NCBI RefSeq assembly: GCF_000496755.2 | Contig: NZ_AYKS02000067.1 | Span: forward strand, 96,671 to 160,670 | Source of the DNA: Serratia sp. DD3 | Lineage (GTDB): Bacteria; Pseudomonadota; Gammaproteobacteria; Enterobacterales; Enterobacteriaceae | DNA length: 64,000 bases | Direction of reading: 5' to 3' | Part shown: in pieces, positions 42,801 to 52,096 of the stretch | Numbering within the stretch: position 1 is the first letter of the stretch | How the letters are laid out: each line of letters begins with the position of its first letter | Program-made: the position numbers and the translations under genes | The notes under the pieces: model-generated | Told to the model about the DNA's origin: nothing | Databases searched by the model: none | The model's input: the letters and a program-made list of their open reading frames with translations, nothing else

Positions 42801-43528
42801 CGGTCGGTGCAAGCAGCGACTCACAGATGAAAGAGTTGGAAGGGCTGCAAAAGCGTGTCGGGTTTGAGGTCAGAGATTTTTGTCGGCAGGCTATCGCTGG
42901 CCGTTATCCACTGGTGCGTAATGCCCGGCAAGAGATTACCAGCCAAGACTTTGCCCGTATGTTCGCACCGAACAGCGGCATTATGGACAGTTTTTTCCGC
43001 CAGAACCTCGAAGGCAAAGTAGATACCTCCCGCGCCTCATGGCGTTTCAACCCAGGCGTTGATGGCAAAACGCTATCCGGTGGTAGCGACATGCTGCGTT
43101 CCTTCCAGCAGGCCCGAATCATACGGGATACCTGGTTCAGCGGACAGAGTCAGAAGCCCTCTTATACCCTGACGGTTAAACCGGTCAGCATGGACGCGGA
43201 TATTCTTAGCATGACGCTCGATCTTGATGGTCAGATCTTCCGTTATAGCCATGGCCCACTGGTCCCTCTGGTGGTGAGTTGGCCCGGTATCGGCAACACC
43301 TATCAGATCACACTACAGCTTGACCTTGCCAATGGAAAAACCACCTCACTCGTGACTGCGGGAGATTGGGCACTGCACCGCCTGATGGATAAGGCAACGT
43401 TGGGGCCCAGCAATTCTTCGCTGTCACAAACGGCGACATTCAATCTGGAAGGACACCAGGTGGTGATGGAGTTCACGCCCAACAGCGTGCGCAATCCTTT
43501 TCAGCCAACCGCTTTCAATTGCCCTTAG
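39890..43528 (+). CDS. tssM: T6SS membrane complex protein TssM (IcmF)
   Basis: 1212 residues. Two N-terminal membrane helices, a cytoplasmic NTPase-like domain with an intact Walker A GAPGAGKTT at 147-155, a third membrane helix near 470-490 (IGYLTLAALFLGMGLFWYSS), then a large periplasmic domain that contacts TssJ. The Walker A is degenerate in some TssM proteins but complete here. ATG shares one base with the tssL stop. Confidence 0.96.
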   Translation: MMNSLIAIITSRFLWGMVGIGSISMIIWFIGPYLSIGDYRPLESSVNRQIAIAVLCGFWLLSKLIAASWRAWRNSKMLGQMAQSQPQPNAPQGAEHDDPKLVERFEEATRLLKKARFNHAQSRFLPGWLQRFSRQYLYQLPWYVLIGAPGAGKTTALVNSGINFPLADRFGKTALRGIGGTRHCDWWFTENAVLLDTAGRYTTQESDPEQDAQEWGSFLGLLKKYRPRQPINGVIVTVSLSDLVNLTAEERQEQAQIQHKRLVELRESLKIDFPVYIMVSKIDLLRGFLAYFGHYDKAQRSQIWGFTLARTEMEKADFALIPAFEHHFNLLLQRLDVGLADTMLAEQDQQTRGESYLFPQAFARLRQTLGDYLNTLFATSSFEAKFTPRGVYFTSGTQDRMPFDKMMSEMNNSLHVSSRSHDETSDAEAETEDKLSQGKSYFLKKFLEDVVFRESALASNNRWWIYRNTTLHWIGYLTLAALFLGMGLFWYSSYINNHRYLDEVSRHIPPLERQGREMELSNHQDIFTLLPYLDSLAGMSASEHFSLHEPPFTYRLGLYRGVQVETANQALYQKALKNILLPYVAWQVTEVLRNDMGGDPDFSFEALKAYRMLYEPDHYDGKFLRAWILFNLHRISGPSTSKAAWQALDAHLKQLLDESVQSSPYLRDSQLEQAAQRRLNEAPLSVRIYGRLKRILLKEDALKTVSLTDLAGPQAELAFRRKSDKFSTDGIPGLYTPKGYWLAFNKRIDDVTQTLLNEDGWVLNISENALSRQSRSDLQKTVRLLYMQDFISVWDALLADVELKNIANLSQRISTARLLSAADSPLRNFLINVVNNIRLTDEQEPKNNSVTLSNAEKNTASPSHFLGNLFSNPQSAESGNGGGDISSQPEQVVIKHFAPIIELAKSSDEGAKNIAFDTVLKQIDGLYNYLIAVQSAANSGMVAPQGDIILALQAEAGRLPQPFKDMMLSLAVGASSDSQMKELEGLQKRVGFEVRDFCRQAIAGRYPLVRNARQEITSQDFARMFAPNSGIMDSFFRQNLEGKVDTSRASWRFNPGVDGKTLSGGSDMLRSFQQARIIRDTWFSGQSQKPSYTLTVKPVSMDADILSMTLDLDGQIFRYSHGPLVPLVVSWPGIGNTYQITLQLDLANGKTTSLVTAGDWALHRLMDKATLGPSNSSLSQTATFNLEGHQVVMEFTPNSVRNPFQPTAFNCP

Positions 43529-43540
43529 GAGAGTTGATAC

Positions 43541-44251
43541 ATGAGCCAGAACAACACTCATCTACCAGAGCAACCGGCTAACGGTATCGGTTGGTATGGC
43601 AAGATCCCAGGTAACGGTGATTTTGTTCAGCGCCGCCTTCCCAAGACCTTGGTCAATCGGTGGGCGCACTGGTTCCAGTCTGGCCTGGTGGCGCTGCAAC
43701 TCTCAACTCCACATAATTCGCGTTATTCGCTACATGGAGCACCACTCTGGTATTTCATCCTGCCTACCACCCTGGGAACGCCTTTCGTGCAGTTAGGATG
43801 TCTGCTGCCGTCACAGGATCGCGTTGGGCGGCATTATCCATTATTCGCCATGTGGTTGGAGCCACCTGAGCACTGGCATAACCAGCGACTACTACTGGCT
43901 GTGGAGCGTTATTACCAGATTGGGAAAATCTTGCAGGCAGGCATTCATCAGCGCCATTGCGCAGAGCGCATCGATCAGGCTTTGCAGATGTCGCCGCCGT
44001 TATCGTCAGCAACAATAGGGGATTGCAACGTCACCGCTGGCGAAACAGTGCCAGTGATTGATTTTGATCCCTACCGATATGGCAGTTTCTGGTGGAGCAA
44101 CAGCGCCAATAGTAAACCGTTTGATACCTATGTCCACAGTGGCCATCTTACGGTACAGCTTTTCCATCATCTGTTCGCACCGATAGGCGATGCCAGACAG
44201 GTACACCAAGGGCCGTATGGACAAATGTTTGATAGGGAACAGCAGATATGA
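43541..44251 (+). CDS. tagF: T6SS post-translational repressor TagF (ImpM)
   Basis: 236 residues beginning with the TagF signature IGWYGKIPGNGDFVQRRLP. TagF represses T6SS assembly independently of, or alongside, the PpkA-PppA-Fha pathway; in some species it is fused to PppA, here it is separate. Overlaps tssA by 4 bases. Confidence 0.92.
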   Translation: MSQNNTHLPEQPANGIGWYGKIPGNGDFVQRRLPKTLVNRWAHWFQSGLVALQLSTPHNSRYSLHGAPLWYFILPTTLGTPFVQLGCLLPSQDRVGRHYPLFAMWLEPPEHWHNQRLLLAVERYYQIGKILQAGIHQRHCAERIDQALQMSPPLSSATIGDCNVTAGETVPVIDFDPYRYGSFWWSNSANSKPFDTYVHSGHLTVQLFHHLFAPIGDARQVHQGPYGQMFDREQQI

Positions 44252-45276
44252 TGATTGAGCACCTGCTAACGCCAGTAACAGCAGAAAATCAATGTGGTGA
44301 AAACCTCGAGTATGACGTTGAGTTTATGAAAATGGAGCAGCTCGCCGCGGGTAAAAAAGAGCAGCAATTCGGCGATACCATCATACCCGCAGAGGAACCA
44401 GATTGGGGGGCGGTAGAGCGCTTGAGCATCAATCTGTTACGCCGCACCAAAGACCTGCGGGTGATGTTTTATCTCGCCACAGCTTGGACGCAACTTCGCG
44501 GGTTACAGGGATACGCCGACAGCTTGCAGTTAATCTACCTGGCTATCGAACGATATTGGCATCAACTCCACCCTTTGCTGGAGATAGACGGTGAGTATGA
44601 CCCGATATTTCGTATCAACGTACTCGCCAGTCTGGGCGATCACACATACCTAACCCAGGCGGTACGTACATCACCACTGATTAAAATAGGCAGTAACGAG
44701 CTTTCGTTGCGTGATGCCTGCACACTGCTGGATGGAAGCAAACAGGAAATTGCCAGCTTCCCCGACGGGCTGCCGCGCCTGCGTAATGAACTGATTAATC
44801 CGCAACAGAGCACTGTCGGTCTAGTTCGTACTATTACCGAACAGTTGGCCCAATTGCGTCACGCCATTCATCTGCATCTTGGCGAAAATGCCCTGCCGGA
44901 AATGGCGTTGCTGCAAAGCAATTTCGAGGGCATCACCCAGGCTATCCAACAAATGGCAACGCCTAGAATCAGGGAGGAAAACACCGAGCCTGCTCCTACT
45001 TCGCCAGCGTTGGGTCTGTTCGATGATGGTTTGACGCCGATCGAGTTCGGCTATGGGCAGGTACAATCTAGGGCTGATGCTCAGCATTTGTTGGAGAAGG
45101 TGAAAGACTACTTCCTGCGCCATGAACCCAGTCATCCCGCGCCGCTGATGATTGAGCGGTTGCAGAAGCTCATCAATCTTAATTTTCTCCAGATCGTCAA
45201 CGATCTGGCTCCGGACGGTTTGCGTCAATTGGAAGTCATTCTGGGAACAGGAGAAAAGCCAGAGAAAACCAACTAG
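44248..45276 (+). CDS. tssA: T6SS cap/baseplate protein TssA
   Basis: 342 residues. ImpA_N domain (about 5-130; TAENQCGENLEYDVEFMKME and DWGAVERLSINLLRRTKDLR), a variable linker, and a short C-terminal region ending DLAPDGLRQLEVILG. Coordinates tube and sheath polymerisation. The length suits the short TssA class. Confidence 0.92.
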   Translation: MMIEHLLTPVTAENQCGENLEYDVEFMKMEQLAAGKKEQQFGDTIIPAEEPDWGAVERLSINLLRRTKDLRVMFYLATAWTQLRGLQGYADSLQLIYLAIERYWHQLHPLLEIDGEYDPIFRINVLASLGDHTYLTQAVRTSPLIKIGSNELSLRDACTLLDGSKQEIASFPDGLPRLRNELINPQQSTVGLVRTITEQLAQLRHAIHLHLGENALPEMALLQSNFEGITQAIQQMATPRIREENTEPAPTSPALGLFDDGLTPIEFGYGQVQSRADAQHLLEKVKDYFLRHEPSHPAPLMIERLQKLINLNFLQIVNDLAPDGLRQLEVILGTGEKPEKTN

Positions 45277-45347
45277 TCAGACAGAAATATGGCAGTGCTG
45301 AATTGATATCAGAAACCATTTTAAAACATGGAGTTACGGAGAAAACA

Positions 45348-45893
45348 ATGGCAAATATGAAATCTCGCAGCGGGCAAAAATTTATCGCCCGTAACCGGGC
45401 CCCCCGCGTACAGATTGAGTACGATGTTGAAATATACGGGGCGGAACGGAAAATCCAATTGCCTTTCGTCATGGGCGTTATGGCCGATCTGGTAGGAACA
45501 CCTCTTGAGCCGCAGGTGGGCCTTGAAGAACGTAAGTTTCTTGATATCGACATAGACAACTTCGATGACCGGATGAAATCCCTAAAACCCAGAGTGGCTT
45601 TTCAGGTTGAAAATACCCTCAGCGACGAAGACCTGCTAAATGTAGAGCTGGTATTTGAAAGTATGGACGATTTTTCTCCTGCGGAAATAGCCCGTAAGAT
45701 CGAACCGCTAAGGCACCTGCTGGATGCACGAACCCAACTGTCTAACTTACTTTCCTATATGGACGGTAAAAGCGGAGCCGAAGAGCTTATTACCAAGGTA
45801 TTAAGTAATCCGGGGTTATTGCAGTCGTTAACGCAGGCTCCAATGAAGGAAACTCACGGTGATCCTGAAACCGCAACGGTGCCAGAGGAATAA
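45348..45893 (+). CDS. tssB: T6SS contractile sheath small subunit TssB
   Basis: 181 residues from ATG 45348 (MANMKSRSGQKFIARNRAPR), with GGAG upstream; 45303 is an in-frame but unsupported earlier start. VipA/TssB motifs: VQIEYDVEIYGAERKIQLPF and ERKFLDIDIDNFDDRMKSL. Pairs with TssC to form the sheath. Confidence 0.95.
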   Translation: MANMKSRSGQKFIARNRAPRVQIEYDVEIYGAERKIQLPFVMGVMADLVGTPLEPQVGLEERKFLDIDIDNFDDRMKSLKPRVAFQVENTLSDEDLLNVELVFESMDDFSPAEIARKIEPLRHLLDARTQLSNLLSYMDGKSGAEELITKVLSNPGLLQSLTQAPMKETHGDPETATVPEE

Positions 45894-45896
45894 ACC

Positions 45897-47390
45897 ATGA
45901 ACCAACAACTTCAGACGCAAACCACCCCGCTAGCCAGAACTTATACCAATGATGAGTTCAACTTGCTGTTGCAGAAAGAGTTCCGGCCAAGAACCGATCA
46001 GGCCAAAGAAGCCGTTGAGAATGCGGTAAAAACGCTGGCACAGCAGGCATTAGAGAATACCATCACCGTTTCCGCCGATGCCTACCGCACCATTCAGGCA
46101 CTGATCGCTGAAATCGACGACAAGCTTTCCCGGCAGATCAATAAAATTATCCACAATGATAAATTTCAGCAGTTGGAAAGTGCCTGGCAGGGTTTACACT
46201 ACCTCGTCAATAACACCGAAACAGATGAGATGCTAAAAATCCGTTTTATCAGCATCTCCAAACGTGAGTTAGGACGGACCCTCAAACGTTATAAGGGGGT
46301 CGGTTGGGACCAAAGCCCGTTATTCAAACGTATCTATGAGCAGGAATACGGGCAGTTCGGTGGCGAACCTTTCGGCTGCCTGGTCGGTGATTACTATTTT
46401 GACCACAGCCCGCAGGACGTCGAGCTGCTTGGTGAAATGGCGAAGATCGGTGCAGCCTCTCACTGCCCGTTTATCACTGGGGCCTCACCCAGTGTGATGC
46501 AGATGGGATCCTGGCAAGAGTTGGGCAACCCGCGAGACTTAACCAAGATATTCCAGAATACCGAATACGCGCCTTGGCGTAGCCTGCGCGAATCCGAGGA
46601 TTCACGCTATATCGGGCTAGCGATGCCACGTTTTCTGGCGCGCTTGCCGTATGGTATTCAAACCAACCCGGTGGATGCGTTTAATTTCGAAGAGGAAACC
46701 GATAGCGCCAACCACCAAAACTATACCTGGACCAACGCGGCCTATGCGATGGCCACCAACATCAATCACTCATTTAAGGAATATGGCTGGTGTACCGCCA
46801 TCCGTGGCGTCGAGTCCGGCGGTGCCGTTGCCGATTTGCCTTGCCATACCTTCCCCAGTGACGATGGTGGTGTCGACATGAAGTGCCCGACAGAAATCGC
46901 TATTAGCGATCGGCGTGAAGCCGAGCTGGCCAAAAATGGGTTTATGCCGCTAATCCACCGTAAAAAATCAGACTTTGCCGCCTTTATCGGTGCCCAGTCG
47001 TTGCAAAAACCCGCGGAATATCATGATCCCGATGCGACGGCAAACGCCCAGTTAGCGGCACGTCTGCCCTATTTATTTGCCTGTTGTCGATTTGCACATT
47101 ACTTGAAGTGCATTGTACGGGACAAAATAGGATCCTTTCATGAGCGTGGCGATATGGAGCTGTGGCTGAATAACTGGATTATGAATTACGTTGATGGCGA
47201 TCCGGCTAATTCCTCTCAGGAAACCAAAGCCAGAAAACCCCTGGCAGCGGCAGAAGTCCAGGTGCAGGAAATTGAAGACTCCCCTGGCTATTATTCTGCA
47301 AAGTTTTTCCTGCGCCCACATTATCAGTTAGAGGGATTAACCGTTTCGTTACGTTTAGTTTCAAAGCTCCCGTCATTAAAACAAAGTTAA
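45897..47390 (+). CDS. tssC: T6SS contractile sheath large subunit TssC
   Basis: 497 residues, full length. Conserved FGCLVGDYYFDHSPQDVELL, IGAASHCPFI and NAYCIRG-type (GWCTAIRGVESGG) segments. Follows tssB by 3 bases. The C-terminus VSLRLVSKLPSLKQS contains the handshake strand. Confidence 0.97.
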   Translation: MNQQLQTQTTPLARTYTNDEFNLLLQKEFRPRTDQAKEAVENAVKTLAQQALENTITVSADAYRTIQALIAEIDDKLSRQINKIIHNDKFQQLESAWQGLHYLVNNTETDEMLKIRFISISKRELGRTLKRYKGVGWDQSPLFKRIYEQEYGQFGGEPFGCLVGDYYFDHSPQDVELLGEMAKIGAASHCPFITGASPSVMQMGSWQELGNPRDLTKIFQNTEYAPWRSLRESEDSRYIGLAMPRFLARLPYGIQTNPVDAFNFEEETDSANHQNYTWTNAAYAMATNINHSFKEYGWCTAIRGVESGGAVADLPCHTFPSDDGGVDMKCPTEIAISDRREAELAKNGFMPLIHRKKSDFAAFIGAQSLQKPAEYHDPDATANAQLAARLPYLFACCRFAHYLKCIVRDKIGSFHERGDMELWLNNWIMNYVDGDPANSSQETKARKPLAAAEVQVQEIEDSPGYYSAKFFLRPHYQLEGLTVSLRLVSKLPSLKQS

Positions 47391-47580
47391 TGACGTAAGT
47401 ATTTGCTCATCTTCTTTCATGTAAGGGCAACTTTGACCGCAATCTGAGAGATGAAGGGCACAAAGAACAGCACGAGAGTCATAATTTCTTCTTTATAGAA
47501 GAAGATATTTCTTGTGCCGTAAACCACCGTTGCTTTTTAAAAACGGATTTTAATCAACTCTACTTAGAGAGAACTTAGTT
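47391..47580 (+). other. hcp leader region
   Basis: A 190-base gap with no gene before hcp. An AAGAAGATATTTCTT-type short palindrome lies near 47488-47512. It probably carries an hcp promoter or processing signals, since Hcp is needed in excess; no clear -35/-10 pair was found. Confidence 0.35.
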
Positions 47581-48063
47581 ATGGCTATTGATATGTTCAT
47601 GAAAGTGGATGGCGCCAGTGGTGAATCAAAAGACGCTAACCATAAAGGTTGGACCGATATAACTTCATTTTCCTGGGGAGCTTCTCAGCCTGGCAATATG
47701 GGCGTAGGTGGAGGCGGCGGTACAGGTAAGGTTTGCTTTAATGATTTGCATGTCAAGGCATTAATTGACAAATCCACGCCGGCACTGCTGAAGCATTGCG
47801 CCAGCGGTAAACACCTCCCCAAAATTGAGTTGTCCATCTGTAAAGCCGGTGGAGGACAAATGGAATACGGGAAAATTACCCTGGAAGATGTGCTGGTATC
47901 CAATATCCAATATACCGGTACCGGTAACGACGACACTGTCGGTATTGTTTATGCCTTCCAGGCAGCAAAAGTTCAGCAGCAATATTGGGAACAGTCTGAG
48001 CAAGGAGGAAAAGGTGCTGAAAGCAGTGCTGGTTGGGATATCAAACAAAACTGCGAAGCGTAA
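47581..48063 (+). CDS. hcp: T6SS tube protein Hcp (TssD)
   Basis: 160 residues. Hexameric ring protein of the inner tube, also a chaperone for small effectors. Begins MAIDMFMKVDGASGESKDAN and contains the conserved WTDITSFSWGASQP, VCFNDLHVKALIDKSTPALL and KITLEDVLVSNIQYTG. No C-terminal toxin extension. ERIC-like elements lie directly downstream. Confidence 0.97.
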   Translation: MAIDMFMKVDGASGESKDANHKGWTDITSFSWGASQPGNMGVGGGGGTGKVCFNDLHVKALIDKSTPALLKHCASGKHLPKIELSICKAGGGQMEYGKITLEDVLVSNIQYTGTGNDDTVGIVYAFQAAKVQQQYWEQSEQGGKGAESSAGWDIKQNCEA

Positions 48064-48108
48064 TCGGCAATAGCAATATCCCCGAGTGTGGAGAAATTGT
48101 TTTGATAC

Positions 48109-48385
48109 CTAAAATAATTCGAGGTGTTTGTAGGCGGCAAGTCCGAGACAAATCAGTCAGGAATTGATTTGGATAGTGCTTGTGCTAGCTCGCAGGGTGA
48201 AACCTCATGGATGAGGTTCATCATTCTCAGGCGCATAGTTCGCTATGTGACTGGTGCGACAAGTCTGCCGGGAACAGACTTGAAGGCTATTGGCAGCCGC
48301 CCCGTCAGGGGCGAGGCTCAGGACGAGCCGAGTATCTGGACGCAGCCAACACCTAGGCAACTTGAAGTATGAGGGGTATATATCC
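48109..48385. repeat. Long ERIC-like element A downstream of hcp
   Basis: Ends with AATAATTCGAG on the left and CAACTTGAAGTATGAGGGGTATAT on the right, the same outer arms as the ERIC copies at 24197 and 61391. The interior is different and longer, with CATAGTTCGCTATGTGACTG and GCCCCGTCAGGGGC palindromes. Confidence 0.75.
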
Positions 48386-48432
48386 GAATGTCGTCAAGTT
48401 ATCAATTGGGCAGGCCCTCTGAGCGAGGTTGA

Positions 48433-48535
48433 TTAGCTATACCCAAGTTCAATGAAGTTGTTGGGAGGCGGCAAACGAAAGTAGCCAACACCGATACAGC
48501 TTTATTGATTGGTGACGGATATAAACACAGTTTCA
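48433..48535. repeat. Short ERIC-like element B
   Basis: GCTATACCCAAGTTCAATGA ... GGCGGCAAACGAAAGTAGCCAACACC ... GACGGATATAAAC: the outer arms of the family with most of the core deleted. It sits between element A and the hairpin before the FHA gene. Confidence 0.6.
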
Positions 48536-48598
48536 GGGGACAGTAAAGTTAGCCAATAACGCGATAACCTGAAGGCGCAGGTATATTTTTCGATACGC

Positions 48599-48647
48599 AT
48601 TACCCACGTGTCATATATGAGTCAAATCAATTTAACACGTGGGTAAT
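48599..48647. other. Perfect 13-bp inverted repeat before the FHA gene
   Basis: ATTACCCACGTGT at 48599-48611 pairs with ACACGTGGGTAAT at 48635-48647 around a 23-base AT-rich loop. No T-run follows. It is not part of the ERIC-like elements. It could be an mRNA hairpin, an operator pair for a dimeric regulator, or a mobile-element relic. Confidence 0.75.
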
Positions 48648-48703
48648 TTCTGTAGCCCGGTGAATGATTAAGTTTCAGGCAAACATCAATGGAAAGAGCA
48701 TCT

Positions 48704-50482
48704 ATGCGGTTAATAATGATCAAAAATAGGGACAACGAGAGGTTACCCCAGAGTTACTGTGATTTTAAGGCTCCTGGTGGAACTATCGGGCGTGGGACGG
48801 ACAACACGCTGATCCTGCCGGACAAAACCCGAGCGATTTCCCGTTTGCAGGCTATCGTGCATATCTCTCCCACTGGGGAACCATCAGTGACACACAGAGG
48901 AAGCACTACACCATTACTCTTAAATGGCAACGAACTGCCACATAGCGTTCAGAATCCTTTAGTAGAAGGCGACATACTAGACATCGGTGGTTATCGATTC
49001 AGTGTGAGCCTGCAAGAGGCATCCGCTATACCGGCTCCGATGCTTGAGCCGGATATTGCCGCTTCATCGGCTTATGGTATTCATGAGACTATATGGGATG
49101 AGTTGGAGGCCGAGTTTCGGTGGGTTCCGCCACACCGCAATGCCAGCAAGCGCGACGATCCCGATCATCCGTTACTTGCCAATGGCCCAGACCGCCACAC
49201 AACGAAAGATCCTCTTGCCATGCCACAGGAGACCGAACTGGCCTCTTTGCAAACTGTAACCACCGATCCCGATCGCCTGTTCACACAGGATGAACCTTTC
49301 TCACAGCCGACCATTATGAAAGACACCACGCCAAGCGTACTGTTTATTCATCCAGAGCTTGCAACCAAAAGTGACAAGCAAACTACAGAACACCCGCCGT
49401 TAACTACGGCTACGGAAAAATCCGCGATTCTTTTCGGCCATGAAGAAGATGAGCTATTCACTACGTGGGCACCGAATACCGATGCGGTGAGTGAAGATGA
49501 TCCGATCAGTCTGTTTATCAGTAACGCAGTCCCTCTCACCACGGCGACGGATGACCTTGCAACATTGGTTAACGAGCTTCCGTCATGGTTGTGCGAACCC
49601 GAACCGCAGAAAGCAGTAAGTTTACCAGCGGAAAAACTCACCGAACAAACGCCCCCACCTAGTCCACAGGAAGTGACCCGATGGCAAGAACAACTCAATG
49701 CTCCGGAAATCTCTTCTTGTTTCGACAATGCACTATTCCAACCAGTGCCCCCGGAACACAGCGCAGAGCACGCTGATGAAATAGTACCACCACGCTCAAG
49801 GATGGGAATCGAACCGGTCAGACATCAGTCATTTAAACCGCTCAAATCCACTTCAAAGGAGCAATTGCATGGCGAGTTGTTCAGCGCATTTGTTAACGGG
49901 CTGGGTTTGGATGACGCCCCGGTAGCCCCTGACTTTTCACCTGAGCAACTCTATCTGGCAGGCAGGCTGCTTAGTCTGTTCTCCCAGGGAACGGTCGCGC
50001 TGCTTTCATCACGCAACATACTCAAACGGGGTCTGAAAGCGGAAATGACCATGATTCTTGAGGAGGAGAATAATCCTTTCAAGATGCTGCCATCGGGTAA
50101 GACCGTGCTGATGCAGATTTTTAGCACCCCAATGCCCGGCTTCACCCCCCCGGAAAACGCCGTGCGCGATGCCATGCTCGATCTACAAGCCCACCAGTTA
50201 GGTATGATCGCTGGGGTGCGCGCCATCATTGCCGCTATGCTACAAACATTCCATCCCGATACGCTGGAAAAAAAGGCACTGGAATCGGGGAATGCTATCA
50301 GTAAGGGACTGTTTGGAATGAACCGTAAAGCAATCCTGTGGGAGATGCTGAAACGCCAATACCAGCAGGTCGCTAATGAAGTTGATGACGACTTCCATAC
50401 GCTGTTCGGTGAAGCCTTTCTTCATGCCTATGACCTTGAGATCAGTCAATACAAGGCTTCACAGAACCGCAAGGGCTCATGA
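48704..50482 (+). CDS. T6SS FHA-domain protein (Fha/TagH)
   Basis: 592 residues from ATG 48704 (MRLIMIKNRDNERLPQSYCD) with GGAAAGAG upstream; an ATG at 48689 is in frame. N-terminal FHA domain (GTIGRGTDNTLILPD, AISRLQAIVH) binds phosphothreonine. A long acidic, proline- and threonine-rich linker (about 130-370) follows, then the C-terminal type VI FHA domain (about 400-590). Substrate and relay of PpkA, reversed by the PppA encoded next. Overlaps pppA by 4 bases. Confidence 0.92.
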   Translation: MRLIMIKNRDNERLPQSYCDFKAPGGTIGRGTDNTLILPDKTRAISRLQAIVHISPTGEPSVTHRGSTTPLLLNGNELPHSVQNPLVEGDILDIGGYRFSVSLQEASAIPAPMLEPDIAASSAYGIHETIWDELEAEFRWVPPHRNASKRDDPDHPLLANGPDRHTTKDPLAMPQETELASLQTVTTDPDRLFTQDEPFSQPTIMKDTTPSVLFIHPELATKSDKQTTEHPPLTTATEKSAILFGHEEDELFTTWAPNTDAVSEDDPISLFISNAVPLTTATDDLATLVNELPSWLCEPEPQKAVSLPAEKLTEQTPPPSPQEVTRWQEQLNAPEISSCFDNALFQPVPPEHSAEHADEIVPPRSRMGIEPVRHQSFKPLKSTSKEQLHGELFSAFVNGLGLDDAPVAPDFSPEQLYLAGRLLSLFSQGTVALLSSRNILKRGLKAEMTMILEEENNPFKMLPSGKTVLMQIFSTPMPGFTPPENAVRDAMLDLQAHQLGMIAGVRAIIAAMLQTFHPDTLEKKALESGNAISKGLFGMNRKAILWEMLKRQYQQVANEVDDDFHTLFGEAFLHAYDLEISQYKASQNRKGS

Positions 50483-51285
50483 TGAAAATAACCACTTTTA
50501 CCTGCTCGCATCAGGGTAGTCGCCCACAGAATCAGGATAAGACCGCCCAATATCTTGGCGAGCATTCGGCCTGTTTCGTGTTATGTGATGGCGTCGCAGG
50601 CAATGACGGTGGTCATCAGGCTGCCACTCTGGCCTGTCAGTTTCTGATGGAGCACGCCAACGAGGGATCCCCCTGCTCGTCTGATGCTGTTCCATTGCTG
50701 ATAGCACGACTCCAGCAAGTTATCGAACAGGCGCAACAGCAGGATCAAACCTGTAGCCATATGCGAACCACACTGGTGGCACTATTCATCGATCGCCATA
50801 CGCAGCAGGCACACTGGGTTCATACCGGAGACAGTCGGCTTTATCTGTTTAGAAACGGTTATCTTTGCCAGGCTACGTCCGATCACAGTTTGGCGCAAAA
50901 AATGAAAGAGGCGGGGTATCACATTGGCACTATCCCCGACAACCTGCTTTACACTGCGCTGGGCAATGTTGAACAGCAAGAGGTTGCCTATAGTCCGGTA
51001 TTATCTCTTGCTGACGGGGATGCATTTTTATTGTGTAGTGACGGCTTCTGGCAGCGCTATAACCTGGCGCTGTTGGAATACACGTTGCGTCTGGCTCAAA
51101 CGCCTGAAGAGTGGCTGATGCTGATCGAAGAACTGTCTCAACCGCTGACACAGCAGGATAACTACAGCGCCATTGCCATATGGGTAGGTTCCCCGCAGGA
51201 GTCCACGCTGTTACAGATGCTCCCATTGGATGAAAAAGTCATCTGCCAGTCTTCAATACCCAGCCAACCCGGAGATAAACCTTGA
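50479..51285 (+). CDS. pppA: T6SS PP2C phosphatase PppA
   Basis: 268 residues. PP2C/PPM fold with the metal-binding motifs RPQNQDK, CDGVAGNDGG, HTGDSRLYLF, SDHSLAQKM and CSDGFW, plus a final DNYSAIAIWVG. Dephosphorylates Fha to shut down T6SS firing. Start overlaps the Fha stop. Confidence 0.93.
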   Translation: MMKITTFTCSHQGSRPQNQDKTAQYLGEHSACFVLCDGVAGNDGGHQAATLACQFLMEHANEGSPCSSDAVPLLIARLQQVIEQAQQQDQTCSHMRTTLVALFIDRHTQQAHWVHTGDSRLYLFRNGYLCQATSDHSLAQKMKEAGYHIGTIPDNLLYTALGNVEQQEVAYSPVLSLADGDAFLLCSDGFWQRYNLALLEYTLRLAQTPEEWLMLIEELSQPLTQQDNYSAIAIWVGSPQESTLLQMLPLDEKVICQSSIPSQPGDKP

Positions 51286-52094
51286 AATCATTACTCACAG
51301 TACTGAAAGGCCGTCCGTTATCCAGCGCCTTGGCAGAAGCCGAATCGCAGGTCAAAGCATCGCCCAACGATGCGGACAAGAGAGCCAGTTGGGTGCAATT
51401 GCTTTTACTGTACGGTGCTTGGCCACGTGCTCAGGCACAATTAAAGGCCTGGCAGGCATTGGCTCCAATAGCCCGTCCCACCACGCAGCAGCTATCCGAG
51501 GCCGTTACGGCAGAAATAGAGCGTGAACAGGTACTGCGTGGAGAAATTGCACCCGCTTTTCTTAACACTCCGACCGAATGGCAATCAGCATTAGCCAAAG
51601 CATTGCTGATGCCCGCAGACAAGGCCAGCGAGTTACGTGCTCTCGCCTATCAACAGGCAGAGGAGATTGCAGGCAGTCTGACGGTCAGCGGCCAAGATGA
51701 ACAACAACTGATCGTTGATTTTAGTTGGCTAGCCGATGCCGATAGCCGTCTGGGGCCAATATGTGAGCTGTTTGTCGATCATCACTACTATTGGGTCCCT
51801 TTCCAGGATATTGAGTCCATCAATTTCCAGCCACCGCAAAACACGGTTCATCTGATTTGGGCACATGCCATGGTTAAGTGGCGAAGCGGGCAGCAGCAGG
51901 TCTGTCAGATTCCTGCACGCTATCCGTTGTCAGAAAACAGCAGCGATAGTCATCGTCTGGGTCACCGCACTGACTGGTATCCACTGAACGAGGAAGGCCA
52001 TTATGCCGGACAGGGGCAAAAATCCTGGCTGACGGACAATGACGAGTATGCCCTGCTAACGGTGCGCCAGGTCCAGTTCGTTACGGGTGAATAG
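51282..52094 (+). CDS. tagJ: T6SS accessory protein TagJ (ImpE)
   Basis: 270 residues with a TTG start at 51282, supported by GGAG at 51271 and by the TTGA overlap with the pppA stop. ImpE family: N-terminal TPR-like helices (KASPNDADKRASWVQLLLLYGAWPRA region) and a C-terminal domain with DSRLGPICE and YYWVPFQDI. In other systems TagJ binds the TssB N-terminus and modulates ClpV-driven disassembly. The repeat-rich helices fit a scaffolding role. Confidence 0.9.
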   Translation: MKSLLTVLKGRPLSSALAEAESQVKASPNDADKRASWVQLLLLYGAWPRAQAQLKAWQALAPIARPTTQQLSEAVTAEIEREQVLRGEIAPAFLNTPTEWQSALAKALLMPADKASELRALAYQQAEEIAGSLTVSGQDEQQLIVDFSWLADADSRLGPICELFVDHHYYWVPFQDIESINFQPPQNTVHLIWAHAMVKWRSGQQQVCQIPARYPLSENSSDSHRLGHRTDWYPLNEEGHYAGQGQKSWLTDNDEYALLTVRQVQFVTGE

Positions 52095-52096
52095 CG

